Source: Mycolicibacterium moriokaense | GTDB taxonomy: Bacteria > Actinomycetota > Actinomycetes > Mycobacteriales > Mycobacteriaceae | DNA: 64,000 nt | Assembly (NCBI RefSeq): GCF_003347205.1 | Contig: NZ_QQBJ01000011.1 | Span: 62,001-126,000, forward strand | Direction of reading: 5' to 3' | Shown here: positions 1 through 8,425 of the stretch, piece by piece | Position numbering within the stretch: the stretch's first letter is position 1 | Layout: each line of letters begins with the position of its first letter | Notes under the pieces: model-generated | The model's database searches: none | Seen by the model: the letters and a program-made list of their open reading frames with translations, nothing else | Told to the model about the DNA's origin: nothing | Made by a program: the position numbers and the translations under genes

Positions 1-1079
1 AGGCGCATACCCTCCGGGTACTCGGTGAAGGCCTGGCCGCCGACCACCAGATCATCGGGGTTGAGCATGTCGCGCAGCAGCGCGATCGCCTCCCCCAGCA
101 CCCGCGCCCGCTCGGCGAGCAGGGTGGCAGCCGCCTTGTTGCCCTGCCTGGCGGCCCGCAGCACCGCCATCGTGGAGCCGGGGCCCTCGGCGGGGATCAC
201 CCGATGCTTGCGAGCCGCGATGAGCACCGCCTCGTCGCTGACCGTCGACTCCAGCGCCCCGGAGCCGCCGAGCAACTCGGAGTGGGCGGGCAGCCCCGCG
301 ATGGTGCCCGGTCCGCCCGCCGGCGAGTGCACCTTGCCGCCGATCGACAACGCGAACCCGACGGTCTCGCGGGCGTAGACGTACAAGCTGGTCGCCGACC
401 GGGCCGCCCTGCGCGCGCCGAGCAGCAACTCCGCGCCCGCCATCGCGTCCACATGCGAGGCGACCGACACCGGCAGCCCGAGCGCTTCGCCGAGCACGGG
501 CCCGACGGGCGCGTCGGTCCAGCCCAGCCGTGGGTGGTCGAGATGGCCGGAGGGGCTGTCGACGACACCGCCCGCGGCCACGCCGACCCAGAGCGGACGA
601 CGCCGGTGCCAGCGCGTCAGATAGCGCCGCGCACTGTCCGCCAGCGACGCGAGGGCGGCTGCCTGCGTGCCGCGCGGCGTCGGCGTCTCGACGACGTCGA
701 GCGTGCGGCCGAACAGGTCGGTGGCCACGATGCTCGTGGTCCGAGCGCCGATGTGGATACCGAGGGTGAGAAACGGCTCGTGGTTGACCTCGACCGGCAC
801 TCGCGGCCTGCCGATGGCGCCCGACGCCGCGAGATCGGCGCGTTCGCGCAGCACACCCGCCTCGAGCAGCGCGCTGACCTGACGGTTCACCGTCGCGATC
901 GACAGCCCGGTGACCTTGGCGATGACGTCGCGCGCGATCGGGCCGCGTGACCTCGCCGCGTTGAACACCGAAGCCGCCGCGGCGTCGGCCACGCACAGCG
1001 ACGGCGCCACCACGTGGTGGCGCGTCAGCAGCGCGCGAGTGTGGGCAGGGCGAGCTTGGCGAACAGCGGTGGTGTGCAC
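1..1079 (-). CDS. ROK-family transcriptional regulator (3' end beyond left edge)
   Basis: This is the conserved minus-strand frame, running off the window without a stop (about 359 codons visible). Residues 36-90 look like a winged helix-turn-helix (AKVTGLSIATVNRQVSALLE). The rest is a ROK sugar-kinase-like fold starting near GIHIGARTT. The cysteine-rich zinc motif of true ROK glucokinases is missing (GLPAHSELLGGSG in its place), which fits a regulator and not a kinase. The chosen start is GTG at 1079, with GAGGA seven bases upstream. In M. tuberculosis the ROK gene Rv0485 lies beside the Rv0484c SDR, matching this context. The ligand cannot be told from sequence. Confidence 0.85.
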   Translation of the reverse strand, partial: MHTTAVRQARPAHTRALLTRHHVVAPSLCVADAAAASVFNAARSRGPIARDVIAKVTGLSIATVNRQVSALLEAGVLRERADLAASGAIGRPRVPVEVNHEPFLTLGIHIGARTTSIVATDLFGRTLDVVETPTPRGTQAAALASLADSARRYLTRWHRRRPLWVGVAAGGVVDSPSGHLDHPRLGWTDAPVGPVLGEALGLPVSVASHVDAMAGAELLLGARRAARSATSLYVYARETVGFALSIGGKVHSPAGGPGTIAGLPAHSELLGGSGALESTVSDEAVLIAARKHRVIPAEGPGSTMAVLRAARQGNKAAATLLAERARVLGEAIALLRDMLNPDDLVVGGQAFTEYPEGMR

Positions 1080-1282
1080 GGGAACGTCCTCGGAGGTAGT
1101 CGGCTGGCGGGCTGTGCCACACCTGGCGACCGAGGGACGAGCGGAACGTCTGCGATCAGGTCAGGCGCGGCGGAATGCGCGGCGACAACAACACGCGCGC
1201 CGTGCGCCGATGGCCTGACCACTGAAAAACACGCGGTGAACTTAGCACAGCCAACTAGCCCTCTGCCCAGCGACGTCGGCCG

Positions 1283-1933
1283 CTACCGGGGAAAGTGCAC
1301 CGTCTGGCCGGCGAACAGCTGGTGCGGCGCGCCCAGGAAATTGGCCGCCGCGACCACGCCCGTCCACGTCGGGATCAGCTCCGAGTCGCCGTAGACGAAG
1401 CGGCAGGCCGACTCGAGGGTGTGGCCGGCGATCGTCATCGCGAAGTTCAGCCCCGGCTGGATGAGCACGGTGCCCGGGGCCGGCTCGGTCGCCGGGTCCA
1501 TCTCGTTGGCGAAGGCGATGACGACAGCCAGGTGGTCGTCGCCGTACCACCGGGCCGCCAGGGACTCGAAGCTCTCGCCGTCGACGACGGTGTGGTGGCC
1601 GACATCGCCGAGGTCCGGGATGAGCAGCCACGCGCCCGGCTCGATCGGCTGTTGGGCGACGCCGCTGGCGACTTCCCAGATCAACTGGATCTTGGTGTCC
1701 AGTGTCCCGTAGTAGTGCTGGGTGAGCTGCGCTCGCGCGGCGGTGGTGTCCTCGCCCGTCCACAGATGCCTGCGGGTGACGAACGGAACCAGCAGCTGCT
1801 GACCGGCGACGATCAGGTCGGGGTTGGCGATGTCGTTCATCCGGGCGATGACCGGGTACAGCTCGCCGTCGCCGTATTCGCGCGTGGCGATGCCGAAGAG
1901 GGTGTCGCCCGCTGCGACCGTGTAGTTCTTCAT
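1283..1933 (-). CDS. LysM-repeat protein without signal peptide
   Basis: A 216-residue protein beginning MKNYTVAAGDTLFGIA, a clear LysM domain at residues 2-50. A second LysM-like unit follows near 110-160 (HHTVVDGESFESLAARWYG) and a degenerate third at the C-terminus (IAGHTLESACRFVYG). LysM domains bind peptidoglycan-type glycans. No signal peptide or membrane segment is visible, so how it reaches the wall is unclear; a cytoplasmic or leaderless-export role remains possible. The ATG at 1933 has an AAAGGAA ribosome-binding site. Longer in-frame starts to 2077 would run through the divergent SDR promoter and were rejected. Confidence 0.75.
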   Translation of the reverse strand: MKNYTVAAGDTLFGIATREYGDGELYPVIARMNDIANPDLIVAGQQLLVPFVTRRHLWTGEDTTAARAQLTQHYYGTLDTKIQLIWEVASGVAQQPIEPGAWLLIPDLGDVGHHTVVDGESFESLAARWYGDDHLAVVIAFANEMDPATEPAPGTVLIQPGLNFAMTIAGHTLESACRFVYGDSELIPTWTGVVAAANFLGAPHQLFAGQTVHFPR

Positions 1934-1999
1934 CTCGATTCCTTTACTTGAATCCGAAAGGGACGGCGGCAAGCCTTCGCCGGCGGGCGCGACGGCACA

Positions 2000-2017
2000 C
2001 GAGTAGCCGACTACTCG
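2000..2017. promoter_or_regulatory. Perfect inverted repeat, candidate operator of the SDR gene
   Basis: Arms CGAGTAG (2000-2006) and CTACTCG (2011-2017) are separated by CCGA. The repeat lies just upstream of a -10-like TAGAGT (2024-2029), which is seven bases before the ATG at 2037. The position suits a repressor site; the binding protein is unknown, though the nearby ROK regulator is a candidate. Confidence 0.4.
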
Positions 2018-2036
2018 ATTTCGTAGAGTGGGTGCC

Positions 2037-2783
2037 ATGTCATCACCCGAGTCCGACCGGCGGGTCGCAGTCGTCACAGGTGCCAGTGCCGGTATCGGCG
2101 CAGCGACCGCCAGAACCCTTGCCGCCCAAGGCTTTCATGTGGTGTGCGTGGCGCGCCGCGAGGGCCCGATCAAGGAGCTCGCCGCCGAGATCGGCGGCAC
2201 CGCGTTCGCGGCGGACGTCACCGACGAAGCCGCCGTGTCCGCGCTCACCGACAGCCTGGACCGGGTCGACGTGCTGGTCAACAATGCGGGCGGAGCGCGC
2301 GGCCTGGAGCCTGTTCTCGAGGCCGACATCGACCACTGGCGGTGGATGTGGGAGGTCAATGTGCTGGGCACACTGCGGATGACGCGCGCGCTGATTCCCA
2401 AGCTCATCGAATCCGGCGACGGCCTTATCGTCACGGTGACGTCGATCGCCGGGATCGAGACCTACGACAACGCATCCGGCTACACCTCGGCCAAACATGC
2501 CCAAGGTGCTCTGCATCGCACCCTGCGCAGCGAACTCTTCGGAAAACCCGTGCGGCTCAGCGAAGTTGCGCCGGGAATGGTCAAGACCGACTTCTCGCTA
2601 CGCCGCTTCGACGGCGACGAGGACCGCGCCGCCGCCGTCTACAAGGGCGTGACTCCGCTGGTGGCCGAGGACGTCGCCGAGGTGATCGGCTTCGTGGCGT
2701 CGCGGCCGTCGCACGTCAACCTGGACAGGATCGTTGTCCTTCCCAGGGACCAGGCCAACGCGTCGCGGTTCAACCGCCGGTAG
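2037..2783 (+). CDS. NADP-dependent SDR oxidoreductase, YdfG/Rv0484c type
   Basis: Classical short-chain dehydrogenase of 248 residues. It has the cofactor motif TGASAGIG (14-21), NNAG near 82, and catalytic Ser136, Tyr149 and Lys153 (YTSAK). The C-terminal pattern (TDFS..RF.GD, then RPSHVNLDRIVVLPRDQ) is that of YdfG-like enzymes acting on serine, allo-threonine or 3-hydroxy acids; the real substrate here is unproven. The start at ATG 2037 is favoured because TAGAGT sits seven bases upstream, the layout of a leaderless mycobacterial message; GTG 2028 is the alternative. It is convergent with the L,D-transpeptidase, as Rv0484c is with Rv0483. Confidence 0.85.
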   Translation: MSSPESDRRVAVVTGASAGIGAATARTLAAQGFHVVCVARREGPIKELAAEIGGTAFAADVTDEAAVSALTDSLDRVDVLVNNAGGARGLEPVLEADIDHWRWMWEVNVLGTLRMTRALIPKLIESGDGLIVTVTSIAGIETYDNASGYTSAKHAQGALHRTLRSELFGKPVRLSEVAPGMVKTDFSLRRFDGDEDRAAAVYKGVTPLVAEDVAEVIGFVASRPSHVNLDRIVVLPRDQANASRFNRR

Positions 2784-2786
2784 CCG

Positions 2787-4100
2787 TCAGCCCCCTGGCC
2801 GGTCGTTGACCGGTTGCGGCGCGCCCGTCGGGGTGACGGGCGCGGTGCTGGGGATCCCCGACGGCGGGGGCTGCTGCGACAGCGCCGACATCGACACCCA
2901 CTCGTCCCACGGCACCGCCCAGTCCCAGATGTCGCCGTCGGAGTAGGACAGCTCGATCGAGGTTCCGGTGACCTCCACCGGGTCGCCGTAGACCGCGCTG
3001 TTGAAGTACTCCTGGGAGTTCTCCAGGTTCAGGTTGATGCAACCGTTGGTGACGTTGGTGTTGCCCTGCGAGGCAATGCTGTTCGGGTTGCAGTGGATGA
3101 ACTCGCCGTTGTTGGAGATGCGCACGGCGAAGCGCTCGTGCACGTTGCTGTAGCCGGCCGCCGGGTTGGTCATGTAGAAGTCTTCGTACTTCTCGGTGAC
3201 GACGTGGATGCCGCTGCGGGTGATGTTGCGCGGCAGGTCGCCCTCGCCGTAGCTGCAGGGGAAGTCCATGATCACGTTGCCGTCGCCGTCGAGCACCTGG
3301 ATGCGGTGCGACGACGCCTCCGCCTTGACCACCTGACGACGCCCGATCGCGAAGTTCAGCGAGATGTCCTGGTCACCGTAGGCGTCGTCGCCGAATTTCA
3401 CCCCGTAGAGCTTCGCGTCGACGGTGATCTTGGTGTCGGGCGGGTAGTAGTCCTTGCTGCGGTAGTGCACCCGCGAGCCGCCCACCTCGTCGGGCAGCCA
3501 GGCCCAGCTGCCCTCCACCGGCGGGTCGGTGGTCACCTTCAGCGCCTTCTCCACGGTGGCGCGGTCCTCGTCGGCTATGGAGGCGTCGAACTGCAGGATC
3601 ACCGGGGCGGCGACGCCGACGACCTGGCCGTCGGCGAGCTGGAACTGGCCGCTGACCCGGGTGGACGGGTTGACGGTGGTGAACTTGCCCTCGACCGGGA
3701 CGGCCTTGCCGTCGCGGCCGACCACCGAGCCCGCCCAGGTGTAGTCGGCGCCGTAGCCCAGCGGCTCGGTGGTGGTGTAGGCGGTGCGCTCCCGGTTGAC
3801 CGTGCCCGCGACCACCTTGCCGTCGGCGTTGGTCAGGCTGACCCGCTGGAACCAGCCGTCGCGCACCTCGACGCGGACCGGCGACGTCGGCACCACATCG
3901 CTGGCGGAATTCGCCGGGGTGTAGTTCAGCGACGGCGTGGGAGGGGCCTCGACCGCCTGCGACGGCGATTTCGACTTGCCCGAGCAGGCGGCAAGCACCC
4001 CAGGCGCCACCACCCCGACCGCGAGCGCGGTCAGGGCCCGCCGCCTGTTCAGACGCGGCAGCTCCGGGGGCGTGCTTCGGCCAGGGCTCACGTGTTCCAA
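2787..4100 (-). CDS. lprQ: L,D-transpeptidase lipoprotein (LprQ / LdtMt5 type)
   Basis: A 437-residue lipoprotein that would form 3->3 cross-links in peptidoglycan outside the membrane. The N-terminus carries a twin-arginine-like [11 protein letters not shown] and lipobox LAAC with the acylated Cys39. Two immunoglobulin-like domains follow, then a YkuD catalytic domain with [11 protein letters not shown] and the catalytic cysteine in [10 protein letters not shown]. The C-terminus is proline-rich. It agrees closely with the remembered Rv0483 sequence over the catalytic and C-terminal parts. The start is TTG 4100 with AGG overlapping the murB stop; GTG 4091 is an alternative. It lies six bases after murB, so the two wall-synthesis genes are probably co-transcribed. 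Confidence 0.92.
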   Translation of the reverse strand: MEHVSPGRSTPPELPRLNRRRALTALAVGVVAPGVLAACSGKSKSPSQAVEAPPTPSLNYTPANSASDVVPTSPVRVEVRDGWFQRVSLTNADGKVVAGTVNRERTAYTTTEPLGYGADYTWAGSVVGRDGKAVPVEGKFTTVNPSTRVSGQFQLADGQVVGVAAPVILQFDASIADEDRATVEKALKVTTDPPVEGSWAWLPDEVGGSRVHYRSKDYYPPDTKITVDAKLYGVKFGDDAYGDQDISLNFAIGRRQVVKAEASSHRIQVLDGDGNVIMDFPCSYGEGDLPRNITRSGIHVVTEKYEDFYMTNPAAGYSNVHERFAVRISNNGEFIHCNPNSIASQGNTNVTNGCINLNLENSQEYFNSAVYGDPVEVTGTSIELSYSDGDIWDWAVPWDEWVSMSALSQQPPPSGIPSTAPVTPTGAPQPVNDRPGG

Positions 4101-4106
4101 AGATAC

Positions 4107-5174
4107 CTAGAGAGCGGCTCCAACCAGAATCGGCTCGGCTGTGAGTTCGATCCCGAATTCCGCTTTCACCCCGTCGCGCACCCGTCTGGCCAGCGCAATC
4201 ACGTCGGCGGCGGTGGCGGAGCCGCGGTTTGTGATTGCCAGCGCGTGCTTGGTGGACAGCCGCGCAGGAGCCCCGTCCCCCGGGTAACCCTTCGCGAACC
4301 CGGCGTGCTCGACCAGCCATCCCGCCGCCAGCTTGACCCCGTCGTCGGCCGGATAGTTGGGCACCGGCGCCGCCGCGCGGGCCGCGATCCGGTCCAGGTC
4401 GGCGGGCGCGACGACAGGGTTGGTGAAGAACGAGCCGACGCTCCAGGTGTCGTGATCGTCCTCGTCGAGCACCATTCCCTTGCGCCCGCGCAGGGCGAGC
4501 ACGGCATCGCGCACCGCGGCCGGGTCGGTGCGCGCGCCCGGTTCGGCGCCCAGCGCTGCCGTCAACTCGCCGTAGCGCAGCGGCGCGCTTCGGCCGTCCG
4601 CGTCGAGGGCGAACTCCACCTCGAGCACGATGGCGGCATCACTATGCTTCAGAATGCTTGTGCGGTAGCCGAATCCGAGTTCGTCGCCGCCGACCCAGCG
4701 GTCTTCGCCCGTGGCCCGGTCGAGTAGCCGGACCCGCCGGATGGTGTCGGAGACCTCCGCCCCGTACGCGCCGACGTTCTGCACGGGCGTCGCGCCCGCC
4801 GAGCCGGGGATGCCGGACAGGCACTCGAGGCCGCCGAGGCCGTGCTCGAGGCTGGCGACGACGACGTCGTCCCACACCGCGCCCGCCTCGGCGCGAAGCA
4901 GGTCGCCGTCGACGTGGATACCGGTGTTGGCCAGCCGAACCACGGTGAGGTCGTCGACCTCGTCGGCCAGCACCACGTTGGATCCGCCCGCCAGCACCAG
5001 CGCCGTACCGCCCGCGGCCGGTTCGTCGCGCAACGCGCGGATCACGGCGATGATGTCCTCGGTGGTGCCGCAGCTGATCAGGCGACGCGCGACCGGGCCG
5101 ACGCGAAGCGTGGTCAGCGGCGCGAGCGGTACCCGCTCGGCGACGGGGACACCCCCTAGGGACGCGCTGACCAC
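4107..5174 (-). CDS. murB: UDP-N-acetylenolpyruvoylglucosamine reductase
   Basis: Cytoplasmic FAD enzyme that reduces UDP-GlcNAc-enolpyruvate to UDP-MurNAc in peptidoglycan precursor synthesis. Its 355 residues carry the FAD-binding GGSNVVLAD, the [18 protein letters not shown] loop, YRTSILK, the proton-donor serine in [21 protein letters not shown] and [10 protein letters not shown]. The start is GTG 5174. A TACCGT element eight bases upstream suggests a leaderless or near-leaderless transcript. Upstream is the divergent DUF2505 gene, only 26 bases away start to start. It corresponds to Rv0482. Confidence 0.95.
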   Translation of the reverse strand: MVSASLGGVPVAERVPLAPLTTLRVGPVARRLISCGTTEDIIAVIRALRDEPAAGGTALVLAGGSNVVLADEVDDLTVVRLANTGIHVDGDLLRAEAGAVWDDVVVASLEHGLGGLECLSGIPGSAGATPVQNVGAYGAEVSDTIRRVRLLDRATGEDRWVGGDELGFGYRTSILKHSDAAIVLEVEFALDADGRSAPLRYGELTAALGAEPGARTDPAAVRDAVLALRGRKGMVLDEDDHDTWSVGSFFTNPVVAPADLDRIAARAAAPVPNYPADDGVKLAAGWLVEHAGFAKGYPGDGAPARLSTKHALAITNRGSATAADVIALARRVRDGVKAEFGIELTAEPILVGAAL

Positions 5175-5200
5175 GGGCCGTAACGGTAGCCTGGCCTGCT

Positions 5201-5710
5201 ATGCCGCGTTCATTCGACATGGCCGCCGAGTACGGGGGCAGCGTCGAACAGGTTCACCGGGCATTGCGTGATCAGGCCTACTGGCTGCAGCGACTGGCCG
5301 ACTCCGGCGCCGATGTGGCCACGCTGGACTCGATGACGGTCGACGACCACGGCGGCGTCGACGTGGTCACCACGCAGGTGCTGCGCCGCGACCGGCTGCC
5401 CGGAATGGTGACCCAGTTTCATCCCGGCGACCTGTCGATCGTGCGCGAGGAGGCCTGGACCCCCGTGCGCGACGGCAGCGCGACGGCCGCGGTCACCGGC
5501 GCCATCCCCGGCGCGCCGGTCTCGTTGACAGGGACGGCGACGCTGGCCCCCACCGGCGGCGTCAGCTCGCGGCTGACGTTCACGGCCTCCGTCGAGGTGC
5601 GGATCCCGCTCGTCGGCGGCAAGGTGGAGAACTTCATCGGCAGCCAGCTCGTCGAGTTGCTCATCGCCGAACAGCGGTTCACCACGGCGTGGATCGAAGA
5701 CAACCCGTAA
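5201..5710 (+). CDS. DUF2505 family protein (Rv0481c-like)
   Basis: A 169-residue protein starting MPRSFDMAAEYGGSVEQV, with the START/SRPBCC-like pattern of DUF2505 (AEYGGSVEQVHRALRDQAYW, later GGKVENFIGSQLVELLIAEQRFTTAW in pieces). No signal peptide or membrane segment is visible. The function is unknown; SRPBCC folds usually bind hydrophobic ligands. The ATG at 5201 has TAGCCT eight bases upstream. It is divergent from murB as Rv0481c is from Rv0482. The next gene is a paralogue, so the position has been duplicated. Confidence 0.85.
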   Translation: MPRSFDMAAEYGGSVEQVHRALRDQAYWLQRLADSGADVATLDSMTVDDHGGVDVVTTQVLRRDRLPGMVTQFHPGDLSIVREEAWTPVRDGSATAAVTGAIPGAPVSLTGTATLAPTGGVSSRLTFTASVEVRIPLVGGKVENFIGSQLVELLIAEQRFTTAWIEDNP

Positions 5711-5718
5711 CCGGGCGG

Positions 5719-5724
5719 TAACCT
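5719..5724 (+). promoter_or_regulatory. Leaderless-type -10 box of the second DUF2505 gene
   Basis: TAACCT ends six bases before ATG 5731 and no Shine-Dalgarno sequence is present. This is the usual geometry of a TANNNT box with transcription starting at the start codon. The gene may therefore be expressed from its own promoter and not only by read-through. Confidence 0.5.
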
Positions 5725-5730
5725 CGGGTT

Positions 5731-6246
5731 ATGGCGCGTCGAATGGACTACCGGGTCGCCTTCGACGCACCGGCCGAGAAAATCTATGCCGATTTCACCA
5801 GCCGCGAGTACTGGGAAACCCTGATGGACGCCTACCGGTTCCTCACCCCGCAGTCCGAGATCACCCGGTTCACCTCCGACGCGTCGGGCACCGACATCGT
5901 GTTCAAGCAGAACCTGCCGCGCATGTATCTGCCGTCTATCGCGCGCAGCGTGATGCCCGTCGACATGATCATCACCCGCGAACAGCACTTCGACCCCTAC
6001 GACCACGCGAACGGGCGCGGCAAGGGCACCTACCGCGCCAGCGTGCCGCGAGGGCCCGGCCATTTCGGCGGCGACTACCTCCTGACCGACACCGACGGCG
6101 GAAGCGAGTTGCGCCTCGTCAGCGTCTGCAAGGTGTACATCCCGCTGCTCGGCGGGCCGCTGGAAGACCTGATCCTGCACCACATCAAGACGCTCTTCGA
6201 CGCCGAGGAGGCGTTCACCGCCGACTGGATCGCCAAGCACCACTAG
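5731..6246 (+). CDS. DUF2505 family protein, second copy
   Basis: A 171-residue paralogue of the preceding gene. It shares the N-terminal R-x-DYRVAFDAPAEKIYADFTS region, the central hydrophobic cavity-forming strands and the C-terminal helix (GGPLEDLILHHIKTLFDAEEAFTADW in pieces). No signal peptide is visible and the function is unknown. The start at ATG 5731 is fixed by the TAACCT box. It is convergent with a TetR gene five bases downstream. In M. tuberculosis the next backbone gene would be Rv0480c, which here is found only at 38781, so this stop marks the left border of the accessory block. Confidence 0.85.
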   Translation: MARRMDYRVAFDAPAEKIYADFTSREYWETLMDAYRFLTPQSEITRFTSDASGTDIVFKQNLPRMYLPSIARSVMPVDMIITREQHFDPYDHANGRGKGTYRASVPRGPGHFGGDYLLTDTDGGSELRLVSVCKVYIPLLGGPLEDLILHHIKTLFDAEEAFTADWIAKHH

Positions 6247-6251
6247 CGATT

Positions 6252-6833
6252 TCAGCCCGTGGCGCGCATACCGTTCAGTGAGTTCTGGACATAGTGGTCG
6301 AGCACCTGCTTTCGCACGGGACCGTCGGGAGGCAGCGTGAGCAGCAGGGCGTACAACCCGACGTGGAAGAACAGCCCGCTGTAGAGCGGGCCGACGTCGG
6401 GCGATAACTCGCCGCGGTCGCGCGCGCGACGAAGATGCTCGACGACGACGACGATCACCGGATGCTTGTCCCAGATCTCTTCCGGTGGTCTCGCCGCCGA
6501 GAAATGCAGAGCCAGGAAGTCTTTGAACAGATAGCTGCCGAGCCGCTCCTCGAGGGCGACGATCGTGGCGACCGTCTTGCGCAGCGCATCCGGCAACGGC
6601 GGCGATTGCGAAAAGAAGCGAGCGAGCTCGGCGGCGATCCGTTCCTCCTCCCGGCATTCCAACTCGATGAGCACATGGTTTTTGGTCGGGAAGTGGAAGT
6701 AGAACGTGGCGGGCGACACTCCCGCCGCGGCCGCGATGGCCTTGATATCCGCCGACGCAGCACCTGCCCGCCTGAATTCCGCGACCGCGGCCCCGAGGAG
6801 GCGTTCTCTTGTCCGCTCACCCTTGGCGCCCAC
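6252..6833 (-). CDS. TetR-family repressor
   Basis: A 193-residue regulator with a TetR DNA-binding domain at residues 5-55 (RERLLGAAVAEFRRAG, then IAAAAGVSPATFYFHFPTK) and a divergent ligand-binding C-terminal half. The gene is divergent from the membrane-protein/COX operon starting at 6933. Two similar 14-bp palindromes lie in the 99-bp gap, one just upstream of this start codon and one just upstream of the operon. It most likely represses itself and that operon. The ligand is unknown. Confidence 0.9.
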   Translation of the reverse strand: MGAKGERTRERLLGAAVAEFRRAGAASADIKAIAAAAGVSPATFYFHFPTKNHVLIELECREEERIAAELARFFSQSPPLPDALRKTVATIVALEERLGSYLFKDFLALHFSAARPPEEIWDKHPVIVVVVEHLRRARDRGELSPDVGPLYSGLFFHVGLYALLLTLPPDGPVRKQVLDHYVQNSLNGMRATG

Positions 6834-6837
6834 GAAA

Positions 6838-6851
6838 CTGATTTTAATCAG
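6838..6851. promoter_or_regulatory. Palindrome 1, candidate TetR operator
   Basis: CTGATT-TT-AATCAG is a perfect inverted repeat five bases upstream of the TetR start codon. It shares the outer CTGA...TCAG with the palindrome at 6905-6918 and has the same length and two-base spacer, as expected for two sites of one dimeric repressor. Confidence 0.5.
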
Positions 6852-6904
6852 AACCCTTCACCAGTTGAGAATCACATGGTTACATGTCTGCCCAGGTGGA
6901 AAAA

Positions 6905-6918
6905 CTGACATCTGTCAG
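6905..6918. promoter_or_regulatory. Palindrome 2, candidate TetR operator
   Basis: CTGACA-TC-TGTCAG is a perfect inverted repeat ending 14 bases before the ATG at 6933, so a bound repressor would cover the start region of the operon. It pairs with the similar site at 6838-6851. Confidence 0.5.
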
Positions 6919-6932
6919 AAACGAGGGCGACG

Positions 6933-7700
6933 ATGCAGCTGCTGTCCGGGGTCGAGGACATTCCGCGGACGTCCAACGTCCGCACCCAGTCGATCGCGCT
7001 GTGGGTCACCGGGGTATCGCTGGTCGTCCTGCTGATCGCCTACGCCGCGTTCCCCGGTTTCTGGCCCCCTATGTCGCCGCGGACGCCTGCCGCCGACGTC
7101 GCCGCCTTCTACCGCGACAACACGGCCTGGATCCGGCTGAGCATGGTGACGTTCAACCTGTTCGGGGTGATGTTCCTGCCGCTGTTCTGTGTGGTGGTGG
7201 TGCAGATGAAGCGGATGACGACGCAGAGTCAGGTGTTCGCCTACTGCTATCTGAGCGCCACCGTGAGCGGCTCCACGATCTTCGCGCTGGCAAGCGTCTT
7301 CTTCGCGACAGCGGCGTTCCGCCCCGACCGGGACGCGGATCTGACGCAGGTGCTCAACGACCTCGGCTGGATCGTCTTCGTCGCGCCGGTCGGCATGGCA
7401 CTCGCGCAGAACCTGATGCTCGCCCTCGCGATCTACCACGACACCGCGGCCGAGAGGGTGGCCGAGCCGGTCTTCCCGAGGTGGGTCGGGCACTTCTCGG
7501 TGTTCGTCATGGTGGCGATGGCGCCCTCTGCGGCCTCGGTGATGTTCGACTCCGGACCGTTGGCATGGAACGGGCTGGTGTCCTTCTGGCTGCGCAATGT
7601 CGCCTTCCTGCTGTTCGTCGTGGTGATGCTGGCGATGTGCCGCAGGGCCATTCGGCGCCAGGCGGTCGACGAGGGGCTGCTCGAGGAACCGGCCCGGTGA
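6933..7700 (+). CDS. Polytopic membrane protein, paralogue of next gene
   Basis: A 255-residue protein with about six hydrophobic segments (for example ALWVTGVSLVVLLIAYAAF and NVAFLLFVVVMLAMC). I do not recognise a characterised family. It is clearly related to the next gene: both have QMKRMT after the second or third segment, a central DLG motif, FPRW/FPKW and SGPLAWNG or SGPFAWNG near the C-terminus. GAGGG lies just before ATG 6933. It overlaps the next gene by four bases (GTGA), so the pair is co-translated and may form a heteromeric membrane complex with the COX-like proteins downstream. Confidence 0.75.
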   Translation: MQLLSGVEDIPRTSNVRTQSIALWVTGVSLVVLLIAYAAFPGFWPPMSPRTPAADVAAFYRDNTAWIRLSMVTFNLFGVMFLPLFCVVVVQMKRMTTQSQVFAYCYLSATVSGSTIFALASVFFATAAFRPDRDADLTQVLNDLGWIVFVAPVGMALAQNLMLALAIYHDTAAERVAEPVFPRWVGHFSVFVMVAMAPSAASVMFDSGPLAWNGLVSFWLRNVAFLLFVVVMLAMCRRAIRRQAVDEGLLEEPAR

Positions 7701-8425
7701 CCACGCTGGCCGACCCGCAGACGAAAGCGGGTAAGCGCGATCTCTGGATCGTGATGGGCATCTTTCCCGCGTTCTTCGGCATCTTCGGCGTCGTGTTCGT
7801 GCTGCTGCTGCACGTCATCCCGCCGCCGCGGCCGGACGTCGGCTACGGCTACATCGTCGACTTCTTCGACGCGCACCACGCCACCATCCGCGTCGGGCTC
7901 GCGGTGCTCTGTCTGGTCTTCGGCGGCGCGGCGATCGCGAACGGCTACGTGGCCTACCAGATGAAGCGCATGACCTCGGGGCCCGTCATGGCCTATGTCT
8001 ACATGGGCGGGATGGCCGTCGGCACCCTGCCCGGGATGCTGCTGGTCGCGGTCTGCTTCGGGGCGGCCACGTTGCGCACCGATCGTCAACCCCGGATCAT
8101 CGCCACGCTCTACGACCTCGGCATGCTCTCGTTTCAGGGACAGATGGGCTGCTTCGCCACCGCCTACCTGGCGTTCGCGCTGGCGATCCTGTACGACCGC
8201 AATCAGATTTTTCCGAAATGGCTTGCCTACATGTCGATCTGGCAGATCGTCACCGAAGTGATCGCCACCCAGATGTGGGTGCTGCGGTCGGGACCGTTCG
8301 CCTGGAACGGATCGATCGCGTTCTGGCTGGCCGTCATCGTGTTCGGCGTGTGGCTGAACTTCCAGGGTCTGTTCCTGTGGAAAGCGACGGGCTCGCAGCC
8401 CGCGGGAACGCGGCCGCAAGAGTGA
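7697..8425 (+). CDS. Polytopic membrane protein, paralogue of previous gene
   Basis: A 242-residue protein with about six membrane segments, starting at GTG 7697 inside the previous stop. It shares QMKRMTSG, the DLGM motif, NQIFPKW and SGPFAWNGSIAFWL with its upstream neighbour. A cytosolic N-terminus precedes the first segment (LWIVMGIFPAFFGIFGVVFV). The family is not recognised and no metal- or heme-binding signature is obvious. The four-base overlap with the COX3-like gene continues the chain of translational coupling. Inference: part of the same membrane complex. Confidence 0.75.
   Translation: MTTLADPQTKAGKRDLWIVMGIFPAFFGIFGVVFVLLLHVIPPPRPDVGYGYIVDFFDAHHATIRVGLAVLCLVFGGAAIANGYVAYQMKRMTSGPVMAYVYMGGMAVGTLPGMLLVAVCFGAATLRTDRQPRIIATLYDLGMLSFQGQMGCFATAYLAFALAILYDRNQIFPKWLAYMSIWQIVTEVIATQMWVLRSGPFAWNGSIAFWLAVIVFGVWLNFQGLFLWKATGSQPAGTRPQE

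Noticed and set aside
52-1122. 356-codon minus-strand frame at the left edge
   Set aside because: It is a frame-shifted shadow of the ROK regulator; the translation is almost all Arg/Ala/Gly/His.
2814-4727. 637-codon plus-strand open frame
   Set aside because: It is antisense to lprQ and murB, both with clear motifs, and its translation is arginine/valine/histidine-rich with no domain. High GC makes such frames common.
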